Below, in pieces: positions 37,167-46,646 of a DNA stretch of 64,000 bases (position 1 is its first letter; each line of letters begins with the position of its first letter). This DNA comes from Sphingobium sp. (GTDB lineage: Bacteria > Pseudomonadota > Alphaproteobacteria > Sphingomonadales > Sphingomonadaceae): contig JAGIAA010000002.1 in assembly GCA_017745115.1 (NCBI GenBank), positions 1-64,000 on the forward strand, in the 5' to 3' direction. A program made the translations under genes and the position numbers. The notes beneath the pieces are model-generated. The model did no database searches. It was not told the origin of the DNA and was given only the letters and a program-made list of their open reading frames with translations.

Positions 37167-37307
37167 ATCAGTCTTCATGAAAACATGATTTTCGCCTTCG
37201 GGCGCACGGCTCCGTCGGAATGGCGTAGTCCTGCGGCGTTTGGCGGACATGGCGCGGAAGGCGTAAACGGAAGACCGCAAGGCAGATTTCGCCAGCGCGC
37301 CAACTAC

Positions 37308-38678
37308 CTAGAGAAAGCCCAGATTCTGGAGCGGGAAATTGCCGATATTCGGCAGCACTGTGGTCATGTCGGCCGGCGCCACGCCAAACCAGTTCGCGAG
37401 CGTGGCCGCATATTGATCGACGCTGGTTGTCGGAAGCAACCGTCCCTGGCCGACATCGTCCGCCGTGTTGTTGCCCACCGCCGGCGCGGTGCCATAAAAG
37501 TTTGCGCCCTTCACGGCACCGCCCAACACGAAATGCATGCTTCCCCAGCCATGATCCGACCCATCGGAGTTCGGCGTCAGCGTCCGGCCAAAGTCCGAAG
37601 CCGTAAAGGTCGTCACGCGGTCAGCGACGCCCATCGTCACGGTGGCATCGTAAAAGGCTCGCATCGCGTTTGCGACGAGGCCAATCTGAGTGGGATGGGC
37701 TGCAGCAAGCCCGTCGTGCATGTCAAAGCCGCCCAGTGACACGAAGAAAATCTGCCGCCTCGCGCCGAGCTCGGAGGAGACTGAGATCATGCGGGCAACG
37801 ATCTTCAACTGGTCTGCAAGGCTGTTGCCGGTCGGGAATCCTGAGAAGTTTGCCGCGGGCGCTGCAGCCAACGCCCCGTTGACCTGGGCGTAGAGATCGA
37901 GCGCACGTTTGCTCACCGTCGCATGCTCATTTTCGAGAAGGTGCGCATGCGGCGCGCTCATGATGGACTGGAGCGCGGCACTCGCTGTCGTGGAGCCGAA
38001 CAATGAACTTCTGCCGCTCAACGCGATCGGTCCGTTTGTGCTCACCGCATATTGGATGGCCGTGCGGCCGGTCAGGAAAACCGCGTTTCCGGACGCGTTG
38101 ATGCAGGTAAGCGAAGAGGTGCCGTTGCCGCTCTGAAAGAGATCGCCCAGCCGGCCGCCCCATCCCGACGTGGCGCCTTCGGGGCTTGAAGATTGCCAAT
38201 AGCTCTGCTGATCATTGTGGCTGAACAGCTTTGGCGGAAGTGCCACCGACTTGTTCGAATATTGGAGCTTTGTCGTGGGACGAACCAGCGTCCCGACATT
38301 GAGCAGGATGGCCATCCGCCCCGCGTCAAAGAGTGGAAGCAGCGGCGACATCGTCGGTGCGAGGGCATACTGGCGCCCACCCGGCAGCGGAACGCCGGGC
38401 TTGAGCTCAGTTGCGGCCAACGCTGCGCGGGCATGAGCCAGGGTTGGCCGCGCTGCATTATACAGATCGTAGCTCGCCTGATCGAAGGGCGGCAGCGTGT
38501 TGGCGTAATCGTTCCCGCCATAAAGAAACACACAGACAAGCGCCTTGTAGTCTGGTGCCGTGGCCGCCGCCGCCTCGCCGATTCCCAGAAGCTGGGTAAC
38601 AAAGGAAGAGGCAGATCCTGCAATTCCAAGCGCGGCGGCTCGCTTCATGAACGCGCGCCGGGATTGATCTGCGATCAT
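37308..38678 (-). CDS. DUF1501 protein with Tat-type signal
   Basis: A 456-residue protein, DUF1501 family (alkaline-phosphatase-like fold, function unknown). The N-terminus has the twin-arginine motif SRRAFMKRAAALGIAGSAS, implying export as a folded protein. Family-typical segments: ALVCVFLYGGNDYANTLPPF, FFVSLGGFDMHDGLAA, and DFGRTLTPNSDGSDHGWGSM. The companion DUF1800 gene is directly upstream (10 nt), the usual pairing. Confidence 0.88.
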   Translation of the reverse strand: MIADQSRRAFMKRAAALGIAGSASSFVTQLLGIGEAAAATAPDYKALVCVFLYGGNDYANTLPPFDQASYDLYNAARPTLAHARAALAATELKPGVPLPGGRQYALAPTMSPLLPLFDAGRMAILLNVGTLVRPTTKLQYSNKSVALPPKLFSHNDQQSYWQSSSPEGATSGWGGRLGDLFQSGNGTSSLTCINASGNAVFLTGRTAIQYAVSTNGPIALSGRSSLFGSTTASAALQSIMSAPHAHLLENEHATVSKRALDLYAQVNGALAAAPAANFSGFPTGNSLADQLKIVARMISVSSELGARRQIFFVSLGGFDMHDGLAAAHPTQIGLVANAMRAFYDATVTMGVADRVTTFTASDFGRTLTPNSDGSDHGWGSMHFVLGGAVKGANFYGTAPAVGNNTADDVGQGRLLPTTSVDQYAATLANWFGVAPADMTTVLPNIGNFPLQNLGFL

Positions 38679-38688
38679 GTCCTGCTCC

Positions 38689-40407
38689 TCATTTGAGCGC
38701 CAGATATTCGGGCGATGCCATCACGAGCAGGACCGCGATGTTGATCTTGTTGGCAGCCGTGCTCGCTCCCTCCACTGCCGTCTTTATTGTGGCAATCGTT
38801 GCCGCACTCACCTGGCCTGCCGCCAAGACGAGATTGACGGCATCGACCAAGGCCTGGGCATCATTCGTGGACCCTTGAAGGTCGTCATAGGCGGCCCGCA
38901 CATCGCCAATGCCGCTACCGATCAGGGTCTGCATGAAGTTGATGTAGCCGATCGTACTCAATTCATTGGTGATCTGAAATTCTGGCGCCACCATTCCGTT
39001 GTTTGAAATGGCGGTATTGGGGGGCGCGTAGCCGGGCCGGAAGAAGTTGAACACGGAGCCGCTGCGGCCCATCGATTGGGCCAAACGGGTACTCGAGCTG
39101 CTCGTATCGCCGATCGCCCAGAGATCCGATGGTGACGATGCGCCAAATGCGCGGGCCCAACCGGTCAACCGCATGACGGGCTCGCGAAGCTTGCCCGCAG
39201 TCGTGCCGGATGGATCAGCTCTTGCCTCGCTATCCAGCAAGATTGCGCGGATGACCGCCTTCATGTCACCTCGCACGCCTGAACCATTGTTCGAAAAGGC
39301 GGCGGCCACCCGGCTTACATAGCCAGGCGATGGATTGCTCGTGACCAACCGCATGATGAGCTGCTTGGAGACGAACGGCGCAACGTTTTGGTGGGCGAAG
39401 ATCGTATCGAGCGCCATTTGAACGGCTGCCATGCCTTCGGTTCCAGCGGGAACGGTCGTGCCGAGAAAAGATGAGATGCCAGTCTCGTGAATGGAGGCGT
39501 TGATGACCAGCGGCCGTCGATAGCGATCGGGCGTTGTGGAATCCGAGGAGTCGAGCGAGAGGCCAGTGAAGACTCGCGCGAGGCCGGCGACGTCGGATTG
39601 CGTATAGGTTTCGGTGGGAGAACCGTTCGTCATTTGTTGCGAACCGTCCATGTTCAAGCGGTAGAGGCCGAGCGTGAACAGCTGCATGAGTTCGCGCGCG
39701 TAATTCTCATCAGGCACCGAGCCGGTCGCGCTATTGGCCTTGCGATTGTTCAGAAAAGTAAGGAACGAACCCATCGCGGCATTGGTCGTGACCTTTTCAA
39801 GGAGTGTCCGAAAATTGCCAAACGCATTGTCCAACAACACGTCGACATAGGCCGCCATGGCGAACTGCTTCCAGTTCAGCTGAATGCCGTCGATGCCCAC
39901 CACCATGATTTCGAGCAAGGCCATGCCCACGCGCTGCCGAAGCTGATCAGGTGACACAATGAGTTGGCGCCACATCGTATTGTCGAAGCCGGCCGTGCCA
40001 TTGATGTTCGTAGAGGCGTTGTAGCCTTTGGCGACCAGCCAATCCCAATGCGACGTTGTCCGCGGGGTGACCATTTGGTCAGATATCCAAGCGTCATAAC
40101 CGCTCTGTTGAACGGCGGAAATGCTGGAGCTTGTCGGCCCCATCGTCGCTTGACTGAGAAAGCGGCTGGCTTGCGCTTGAGAAATGCTTGAAGGCGTCGG
40201 GGTCGGTGTGCCGGTGGAACCTCCACCGATCGTGACCGCTCCCCCGCCAATCCCGTCAGTGCCGCAGGCTGACAATGCCAAAAGCGACACGCTTGCAGCC
40301 GCTCCCGAGATGGATCCGGGTTGTCCCGCCTCAACGGCTTCATCGGAAATGGGATTACCGGCGCCGGCCTTCGGCGGCTCTTCCATCTCAATCTGCCCAG
40401 GTACCAA
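38689..40407 (-). CDS. DUF1800 protein (lipobox N-terminus)
   Basis: A 572-residue DUF1800 protein, always found with DUF1501. Typical parts: QASRFLSQATMGPT, LMQLFTLGLYRLNMDGSQQM and HQNVAPFVSKQLIMRLVTSN. The N-terminus contains SLLALSACGTDGIGGG, a lipobox, so it may be lipid-anchored; the start is uncertain because residues before the lipobox are long, and an ATG at 40386 is possible. The pair is thought to act outside the cytoplasm, with unknown role. Confidence 0.85.
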   Translation of the reverse strand: MVPGQIEMEEPPKAGAGNPISDEAVEAGQPGSISGAAASVSLLALSACGTDGIGGGAVTIGGGSTGTPTPTPSSISQAQASRFLSQATMGPTSSSISAVQQSGYDAWISDQMVTPRTTSHWDWLVAKGYNASTNINGTAGFDNTMWRQLIVSPDQLRQRVGMALLEIMVVGIDGIQLNWKQFAMAAYVDVLLDNAFGNFRTLLEKVTTNAAMGSFLTFLNNRKANSATGSVPDENYARELMQLFTLGLYRLNMDGSQQMTNGSPTETYTQSDVAGLARVFTGLSLDSSDSTTPDRYRRPLVINASIHETGISSFLGTTVPAGTEGMAAVQMALDTIFAHQNVAPFVSKQLIMRLVTSNPSPGYVSRVAAAFSNNGSGVRGDMKAVIRAILLDSEARADPSGTTAGKLREPVMRLTGWARAFGASSPSDLWAIGDTSSSSTRLAQSMGRSGSVFNFFRPGYAPPNTAISNNGMVAPEFQITNELSTIGYINFMQTLIGSGIGDVRAAYDDLQGSTNDAQALVDAVNLVLAAGQVSAATIATIKTAVEGASTAANKINIAVLLVMASPEYLALK

Positions 40408-40648
40408 GATTGGAATTCTCCAAGCTCAAGAATGGCGATCAGGGTAGAGACTGTGGTCCAGTTCCTTTCTAACTGGTAAATTTGCCCAGGCAACGTCGAT
40501 GGGTTTGCGTTGCGTGGGCAACCAGCGCGTCTCTCGGAAGTCCTCTCCGGACACCCAGTCGCTCCCAGCGGCTACGGCATGCGAATGGATGTTCGGATGT
40601 CCGATATGAGAGCGAGACCGGAAGCTGGTGCGGTCATATTTCAGACAA

Positions 40649-40978
40649 TCATCCCTCCTCCAACGGCCAAATCTCAACAACGCCATGAGCGACTGCGCAT
40701 GGGGTTCGCGAAACCATCTCAATTGCTTCGGTCAGGTTCGCCGCTTCGATCAAGGCGAAGCCGGCGACGGGGAGGTCCGCCGACATGAACGCCGAATTTT
40801 TCGTCTGAACCCCCGCGGCGTCGGGATTACGAACCTGGACCGGCGCACCGGCCATGCCCATCAGCACGCCCTGTAATCTGAGACGGGCATCGTGATCATG
40901 AGCTGCGTCGCGGACCGCGGGGGCGGTGCGCTCATAGCCTGCTTCGTCGCCATATCCGATGGTTATGTATTTTGGCAT
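40649..40978 (-). CDS. YCII/DGPF-family small protein
   Basis: A 109-residue protein of the YCII-type fold: KYITIGYGDEAGYERTAP, then MGMAGAPVQVRN, and FALIEAANLTEAIEMV, with the closing helix. Members are small ferredoxin-like proteins, often linked to sigma factors or of unknown enzymatic role. The ATG at 40978 (GAGAGTG upstream) is preferred over 40990. The 188 bp to the ABC transporter gene contains no clear feature. Confidence 0.7.
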   Translation of the reverse strand: MPKYITIGYGDEAGYERTAPAVRDAAHDHDARLRLQGVLMGMAGAPVQVRNPDAAGVQTKNSAFMSADLPVAGFALIEAANLTEAIEMVSRTPCAVAHGVVEIWPLEEG

Positions 40979-41166
40979 ATCACTCTCCAATCGAACCGAC
41001 GAACCGATGGCCGCTTTTGGACGTTCCGAGAGCCAACGCCATCGTTGGGACGGCCATGCCTTGCAGCAGCTGGCGCCTGCTCATTCGTCGGCCGGCTAGA
41101 GACAGGCTGACCCGCCGGCAAAACGCGGCTATCGTGGCTCACGATTGCCCCGGGGGTGACCTGAAG

Positions 41167-41925
41167 ATGATCGACTTTTCGCACGTCACGAAAGCTTATG
41201 GCGGGCGGCCGATCATCGCAGACTTGTCGCTCTCGATCGATCGCGGCGCGTTCGTGGCCCTGGTCGGCCAATCGGGCGCGGGGAAAACCACGCTCCTCAA
41301 GTCGATCAACCGCCTCGTCGACATCGACGAGGGCACGATCACCATCGACGGTCAGGATATCGCTTCCCTGCCCTTGCCCATGTTACGGCGCCGGATCGGC
41401 TATGCCTTCCAGGGCGTGGGCCTGTTTCCGCATATGACGGTCGCTGCGAACATCGCGCTCATACCGCGCCTCCAGCGCACTGCACCTGAGGAACGCGCCC
41501 AGCGGGTCGCCGAACTGCTGGCATTGGTCGCGCTTCCCGGTGCGCTGGCCGACCGATATCCCGCGCAATTGTCGGGAGGCCAAGCACAGCGGGTCGGGTT
41601 CGCCCGTGCGCTGGCGGCCGCCCCCTCGATCATGTTGCTGGACGAGCCGTTCGGAGCGCTCGACCCGGTGACGCGCATCGATCTCGGCAAGGCCTATCGC
41701 GCACTGCACGACAAGATGGGCCTCACGAGCGTTCTGGTGACGCACGACCTGGCCGAGGCCCTGCTGATGGCCGATCGGGTCATCGTCCTGGGCGACGGCC
41801 GCATTCTCGCCGATCAGCCGCCGGCCGGTCTCATGGTCTACCGTGGAGATGAGACAGTGCGGGCCCTGGTCGATACCGTGCGAGATCAGGCGCACCGCCT
41901 CGAAACGCTGACGACTGCGCGTTGA
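41167..41925 (+). CDS. ABC transporter ATPase, OpuCA/EgtV-like
   Basis: A 252-residue ATPase of the glycine-betaine/choline (OpuCA) branch. Walker A QSGAGKTTLLKSIN, Q-loop YAFQGVGLFPHMTVAANIAL, signature LSGGQAQRVGFARALA, Walker B IMLLDEPFGALDPVTR and H-loop VLVTHDLAEALLMADRV. The start at 41167 follows GGGGGTGACCTGAAG. Overlaps the permease/binding-protein fusion by 4 nt. Followed by egtB and egtD; EgtV is the matching ATPase of the known ergothioneine importer, so ergothioneine uptake is a better guess than osmoprotection here. Confidence 0.85.
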   Translation: MIDFSHVTKAYGGRPIIADLSLSIDRGAFVALVGQSGAGKTTLLKSINRLVDIDEGTITIDGQDIASLPLPMLRRRIGYAFQGVGLFPHMTVAANIALIPRLQRTAPEERAQRVAELLALVALPGALADRYPAQLSGGQAQRVGFARALAAAPSIMLLDEPFGALDPVTRIDLGKAYRALHDKMGLTSVLVTHDLAEALLMADRVIVLGDGRILADQPPAGLMVYRGDETVRALVDTVRDQAHRLETLTTAR

Positions 41926-43487
41926 CGATGGGATTTGGCGTGCCTCTCCCCGAGCTGCTGCGCCTCGCCCAGGCGCATCTGTTCCTGAGCGGCTGCGCGG
42001 TGCTGGCTGCAAGTTTGATCGGACTTCCCGCATCCATCCTCGCCGCGCGAAGCCGCCGCGTCGGCCCGCCGCTGCTCGGTCTCATCAGCCTTCTGCAGAC
42101 GATCCCCGGCCTCGCGCTGCTCGCGCTCTTCTATCCGCTGCTGCTGTTCCTCGCGCGGATGACAGGCCTGCCGATCCCGGCGCTGGGCTTTCTCCCCGCG
42201 CTGCTGGCGCTCAGCACCTATGCCCTGCTGCCGATCGTCCGCAACGGCGTCGCCGCCATACGCGGCATCGATCCTACATTGATCGAGGCGGCTGACGGCA
42301 TCGGCATGACGGGCCTTCAACGGCTGTGGCTGGTCGAACTGCCGCTCGGCGCGCCGGTGATCCTCGCCGGCATCCGCACCGCCGCAGTCTGGACGATCGG
42401 CACGGCAACGCTCGCCACCACCATCGGCCAGCCGAGCCTAGGCGATCTCATCTTCTCGGGACTGCAGACCGAGGACTGGCAGCGTGTGCTGGCCGGATGC
42501 CTCGCGGCCGCTGCGCTCGCCTTGATCGCCGATGCCCTTCTGGCCTCGATCGAAGCCGGCTTGCGCAGAGGCTCGCGCGTGCGGCTGATCGGCGGCCTTG
42601 TCCTGCTGCTGGTCGCGATGGCCGCCACGTTCCTTTCCGTTTCGAACCAGAATCAAGGCGTGAAAGTCGGCCAGGAGCGCGTCATCGTCGTGGGCGCCAA
42701 GAATTTCTCGGAGCAATATGTCCTGGCCGCGTTGATCGAGAAGCGCCTGCAGGCGGCGGGCTACCGCACCGAGCGGCGCGACAATCTTGGCTCGGCCATT
42801 GCCTATCGGGCCCTCGCGGCAGGCGATATCGACGTCTATGTCGACTATTCCGGAACGCTCTGGGCCAATGTGCTTCGTCGTAACGATACGCCGTCCGCAA
42901 AGGCGATGCTGGAAACGCTTGAGCGCGAACTCGCGCATCGCGACAAGGTCCGCCTGCTCGGCTCGCTGGGCTTCGAAAATGCTTATGCATTCGCCATGGC
43001 GCGGACGCGCGCGCAGTCGCTCGGGATCGCCGATCTCGACGGACTGGCGCGCGCATCCCCGCGGCTGCGGCTGGCGACCGATCTCGAATTCCTCGACCGC
43101 CCGGAATGGACGGCTGTCGAAAGCCGCTATCATGCAGCTTTCCGGGCGGCGCGCCGCTATAGCCCGACCTTCATGTATCGCGCGCTCGGCGAGGGATCGG
43201 CAGACGTCATCACGGCTTTCTCCTCGGATGGCCGGATCTCCGCAATGGACCTCGTCACGCTCCCCGATCCGCGTGGAGCTCTGCCGCATTATGATGCCGT
43301 GTTGCTGCTCGCACCTCGCACCGGGCAGGATGAAAAGCTGGTGGCGGCGCTACGCCCCTTGATTGGCGGCATCGGGATCACGACAATGCGGGAAGCGAAC
43401 TGGATGGTTGACCGGGACGCTCAAAAGCAGACGCCGAAACAGGCTGCCGATTGGCTGGAATCCAGATTGTCGCGGCCCGCGGGGTAA
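41922..43487 (+). CDS. Permease fused to substrate-binding domain, EgtU/OpuCB-OpuCC-like
   Basis: A 521-residue fusion. Residues 1 to about 240 form a permease with ABC-type coupling segment (EAADGIGMTGLQRLWLVELP), five or six helices. Residues about 245-521 are a type II substrate-binding domain starting VIVVGAKNFSEQYVLAALIE, with GSAIAYRALAAGDIDVYVDY and the C-terminal SPTFMYRALGEGSADVITA. This permease-plus-SBD fusion is the layout of EgtU, the ergothioneine importer of streptococci and Helicobacter. The adjoining ergothioneine genes support that. Substrate assignment is inference; choline or betaine uptake is the alternative. Confidence 0.85.
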   Translation: MTMGFGVPLPELLRLAQAHLFLSGCAVLAASLIGLPASILAARSRRVGPPLLGLISLLQTIPGLALLALFYPLLLFLARMTGLPIPALGFLPALLALSTYALLPIVRNGVAAIRGIDPTLIEAADGIGMTGLQRLWLVELPLGAPVILAGIRTAAVWTIGTATLATTIGQPSLGDLIFSGLQTEDWQRVLAGCLAAAALALIADALLASIEAGLRRGSRVRLIGGLVLLLVAMAATFLSVSNQNQGVKVGQERVIVVGAKNFSEQYVLAALIEKRLQAAGYRTERRDNLGSAIAYRALAAGDIDVYVDYSGTLWANVLRRNDTPSAKAMLETLERELAHRDKVRLLGSLGFENAYAFAMARTRAQSLGIADLDGLARASPRLRLATDLEFLDRPEWTAVESRYHAAFRAARRYSPTFMYRALGEGSADVITAFSSDGRISAMDLVTLPDPRGALPHYDAVLLLAPRTGQDEKLVAALRPLIGGIGITTMREANWMVDRDAQKQTPKQAADWLESRLSRPAG

Positions 43488-43555
43488 CCAAATCCGCGTT
43501 CGCCCGTATTCGTCACGCAGGCCATGAACCGTTACGCGAAAAGGTGGGTGGGGAC

Positions 43556-44845
43556 ATGAACCGGACGACCGGAAGTCTTCAAGCAGGATCGAGCGAGAGC
43601 GCCCAGCAATGGGGCGCGGATTATCTTTCGGTGCGGGCGCTCAGCCTCGATCTCGTGGCGCCGCTCTCAGATGCCGATGCGACGGCGCAGTCGATGCCAG
43701 ACGCCTCCCCGGCCAAATGGCACCTCGCCCACGTCACCTGGTTCTTCGAGACCTTCATCCTGCGCGACCATATCCCCGGCTACCGGCTCCACGATGAGCG
43801 CTGGCCGTTCCTCTTCAACAGCTATTACGAGGCGGAGGGCGCGCGGCACGACCGGCCGCAGCGTGGTCTGCTGACGCGGCCCAGCTTGGACGAAGTGATC
43901 AACTATCGCCTCCATGTCGATGAGGCGATGCAGGCCGCCATGCCGCTCATTCTGGAGCGCTGCCCGGACCTGTTGGCGCTCGGCATCAATCACGAGCAGC
44001 AGCATCAAGAGCTCCTGCTCACCGATCTCAAGCATCTCTTCTTTCACAATCCGCTCGGGCCTGCCGTCTGGACGCCGGCAAATGAGGAAAACCGGGAGAG
44101 CCATTACAGCGCGCCGATCGCCTGGCGTGCGGGACCGACGGGGCTCGTCGAGATCGGCCACGCGGGCGATGGCTTCGCCTTCGATTGCGAAGGGCCGGCA
44201 CACCCGCACTATCTCAATCCGCATGCTCTCGCGGACCGGCCGGTCACCAACGGCGACTGGTTCGATTTCATCGGCGACAATGGCTATCTGACTGCCTCGC
44301 TCTGGCTCTCGGACGGCTGGGCCTGGGTGAACCGGGAGCAGATCGATGCGCCGCTCTACTGGCGGCACACCCACCATGGCTGGGAACAGTTCACGCTCGC
44401 CGGCTGGCGGGCTGTCGATCCGGCGGCGCCCGTGACCCATATCAGCCTCTTCGAAGCCGATGCCTATGCCGCCTGGGCCGGCGCACGCCTGCCGACCGAA
44501 CAGGAGTGGGAGACGGCCGCACGCGCGCACGATCCAAGCGGCGGCATCCAGCTGGATCAAGCCGGACCCGTTCAGCCCCGCTTCGTTCCGCAGGATGCGG
44601 AACTCTCGTCGCTCTTCGGCAATGTCTGGGAATGGACCGGCTCCGCCTATCGCCCATATCCCGGCTTTCGGCCCGCGCCCGGTGCCGTGGGCGAATATAA
44701 TGGCAAGTTCATGAGCGGGCAGTTCGTGCTGAGGGGCGGAAGCTGCGCCACGCCACGCGGCCACATGCGCGCTTCCTATCGCAATTTCTTCTACCCCCAC
44801 CAGCGCTGGCAGTTCACAGGCCTGCGCCTCGCGAAGGATCTCTGA
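43556..44845 (+). CDS. egtB: Ergothioneine biosynthesis sulfoxide synthase EgtB
   Basis: A 429-residue non-heme iron enzyme that joins hercynine and a thiol (gamma-glutamylcysteine or cysteine) through C-S bond formation. N-terminal DinB-like domain with metal-binding His in KWHLAHVTW (about His56/59) and NHEQQHQELLL (His146, His150); C-terminal FGE-sulfatase-type domain with GNVWEWTGSAYRPYPGF and VLRGGSCATPRGHMR. The ATG at 43556 follows GGTGGGGAC. One nt separates it from egtD. Proteobacteria commonly need only egtB and egtD. Confidence 0.93.
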   Translation: MNRTTGSLQAGSSESAQQWGADYLSVRALSLDLVAPLSDADATAQSMPDASPAKWHLAHVTWFFETFILRDHIPGYRLHDERWPFLFNSYYEAEGARHDRPQRGLLTRPSLDEVINYRLHVDEAMQAAMPLILERCPDLLALGINHEQQHQELLLTDLKHLFFHNPLGPAVWTPANEENRESHYSAPIAWRAGPTGLVEIGHAGDGFAFDCEGPAHPHYLNPHALADRPVTNGDWFDFIGDNGYLTASLWLSDGWAWVNREQIDAPLYWRHTHHGWEQFTLAGWRAVDPAAPVTHISLFEADAYAAWAGARLPTEQEWETAARAHDPSGGIQLDQAGPVQPRFVPQDAELSSLFGNVWEWTGSAYRPYPGFRPAPGAVGEYNGKFMSGQFVLRGGSCATPRGHMRASYRNFFYPHQRWQFTGLRLAKDL

Positions 44846-44846
44846 C

Positions 44847-45833
44847 ATGGCCGTCCATGCCGCGCTCAAGCTTGTCGAGCATGACCCCGATGGTGTCGAC
44901 CTCGCCTTCCGGGCGGACGTCCTGCGTGGCCTCTCGGAGCGCCAGAAGGCCGTCCCCGCGCGCTGGTTCTACGACATGGCAGGATCGGAGCTGTTCGAGC
45001 AGATCACTCGGCTGGAGGAATATTATCCGACCGCCGTTGAGACAGGCCTGCTGGAGAGGCACGGCCGCGACATTGCACGCCTCGTCGGCCCCAATCGGGC
45101 TGTGGTCGAGTTCGGCTCGGGCAGTTCGGTCAAGACCCCGCTGCTGCTGCGCGAGGTTGCGGCCGCCGCCTATGTGCCGCTCGACATATCGGGCGACTTC
45201 CTGCGACAGTCGTGCGACGAGCTCGCCGCCAAGTTCCCCGATCTGCCGATCGTCCCGGTCGAGGCCGACTTCATGCGGCCGGTCACGCTGCCCGACTGCG
45301 TGCGGCATATGGACATGCTCGGCTTCTTCCCGGGCTCGACGATCGGCAACATGGTGCCCGCTACTGCCGTCGACCTGCTGCGCTCGATGCGCGAGACGCT
45401 GGGCGATCGTTCGCAGCTGCTGATCGGCGCTGACCGGGTGAAGGACGTCGGCCGGCTGATCGCCGCCTATGACGACGCCCAGGGCGTCACGGCGCGCTTC
45501 AACCTCAATCTGATCGACCGCATCAACCGCGAACTCGCCGCCGACATTCCACCCGCAAGCTTTCGCCATGTCGCGCGCTGGAACGACGATTGGGGCCGGA
45601 TCGAAATGCATCTCGAGGCTCTTGAAGACCTGGCATTCACGGTCTCGGGCCAATCGTTCGAAATATGCGCCGGCGAGACCATCCACACCGAGAACAGTCA
45701 TAAATACACGCCCAACCAGGTTCGCCTGCTGCTGCAGGCAGCGGGATGGACGCCGCGCCATTTCTGGACAGACGATGCAGAGGATTTCCTGATCGTCCTC
45801 GCCGATGCGACCGAGCCGCGCTCGGCGCCTTGA
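44847..45833 (+). CDS. egtD: L-histidine N-alpha-trimethyltransferase EgtD
   Basis: A 328-residue SAM-dependent methyltransferase that makes hercynine, the first step of ergothioneine synthesis. Family signatures: PARWFYDMAGSELFEQITRL, EEYYPTAVET, VVEFGSGSSVKTPLLL (SAM loop), MLGFFPGSTIGNMVP, and IHTENSHKYTPNQVRLLLQ near the C-terminus. Length is normal. Immediately follows egtB, so the operon is transporter ATPase-EgtU-like-egtB-egtD. Confidence 0.95.
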   Translation: MAVHAALKLVEHDPDGVDLAFRADVLRGLSERQKAVPARWFYDMAGSELFEQITRLEEYYPTAVETGLLERHGRDIARLVGPNRAVVEFGSGSSVKTPLLLREVAAAAYVPLDISGDFLRQSCDELAAKFPDLPIVPVEADFMRPVTLPDCVRHMDMLGFFPGSTIGNMVPATAVDLLRSMRETLGDRSQLLIGADRVKDVGRLIAAYDDAQGVTARFNLNLIDRINRELAADIPPASFRHVARWNDDWGRIEMHLEALEDLAFTVSGQSFEICAGETIHTENSHKYTPNQVRLLLQAAGWTPRHFWTDDAEDFLIVLADATEPRSAP

Positions 45834-45844
45834 CGAGGTGAGGC

Positions 45845-46558
45845 TCAGCCGGCGACCGACCGCAGCGACTTCTCGATCTGCCCGCCGCAATAGCCGTCGC
45901 CATATGTCTCGAAGGCGGCCTTGCTGAGCTTTTCGAGCGGCGGCAGCGCCTGTATCCGCCGGGAAAGCGCGGCGACATGAGGCGCCGTCTCGTCGAGCAG
46001 CGCTGCAATGGCGGGAAAGCGGTCGCTCATGGTCATCCACAATGTGCTCGTCACGATGTCCGCGACGCCGGGCTCTTCGCCGCCCAGGAGAAAGCCGTGA
46101 TCCTGCGCGAGTCCATGTCGCGCGCCGAGCACTTCCCAGATCGTCATCCATCGCGCGAGGCGCGGCACGAATGACTTCCATTTATCGCCGGTCCACATTT
46201 CGCGGCCGCCATCCAGCGTCAATTCGTCGATCACGTCATTGGCGTCGTTGACGACCTTGAGCGTCATGGCGCGCGCCGCCGGTGCGTCGGGAATCAGCGC
46301 GAGGGTCTCACCGAGATAGAGCGCGATTGCGGGCATCTCCGAAAGCACGAGATCGGCGTTCCTGTCGATGAGCAGAGGCGGCCCCATGAATGGCAGCGGC
46401 TGATCACCAGGCGCCCCGGATATCAGCGCCGCGATCTCATCGTCATCATGCTCGTCCCAGCTCTTGCCGGCAAAGGCGAGGATGGCGCGAATGAACTGGC
46501 CGCGAAAGGGCAACTGCCAGTAGTAAAAATCGTAATCCGCTGTCCTCTGCTGCGACAT
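45845..46558 (-). CDS. Glutathione S-transferase family protein
   Basis: A 237-residue protein with an N-terminal thioredoxin-like GST domain (YYWQLPFRGQFIRAILAFAG... LLIDRNADLVLSEMPAIALY, whose SEMPAI segment matches the GSH-binding ESxAI motif) and a helical C-terminal domain. Likely cytosolic; substrate unknown. The start at 46558 is the ATG after which the GST fold begins. It converges on egtD with 11 nt between stops. Confidence 0.82.
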   Translation of the reverse strand: MSQQRTADYDFYYWQLPFRGQFIRAILAFAGKSWDEHDDDEIAALISGAPGDQPLPFMGPPLLIDRNADLVLSEMPAIALYLGETLALIPDAPAARAMTLKVVNDANDVIDELTLDGGREMWTGDKWKSFVPRLARWMTIWEVLGARHGLAQDHGFLLGGEEPGVADIVTSTLWMTMSDRFPAIAALLDETAPHVAALSRRIQALPPLEKLSKAAFETYGDGYCGGQIEKSLRSVAG

Positions 46559-46646
46559 GGCCCATACCTCCACGGCGCGCGCGACACGCGCCTGGAGGAC
46601 AACAGACCCGATGGCCCATGGTTCCGGCCCGGCGCTCCCATGCCGC

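Noticed and set aside
37167..37307. A second tRNA or small RNA after tRNA-Leu
   Set aside because: No second cloverleaf could be folded; only a weak hairpin and GC-rich sequence are visible.
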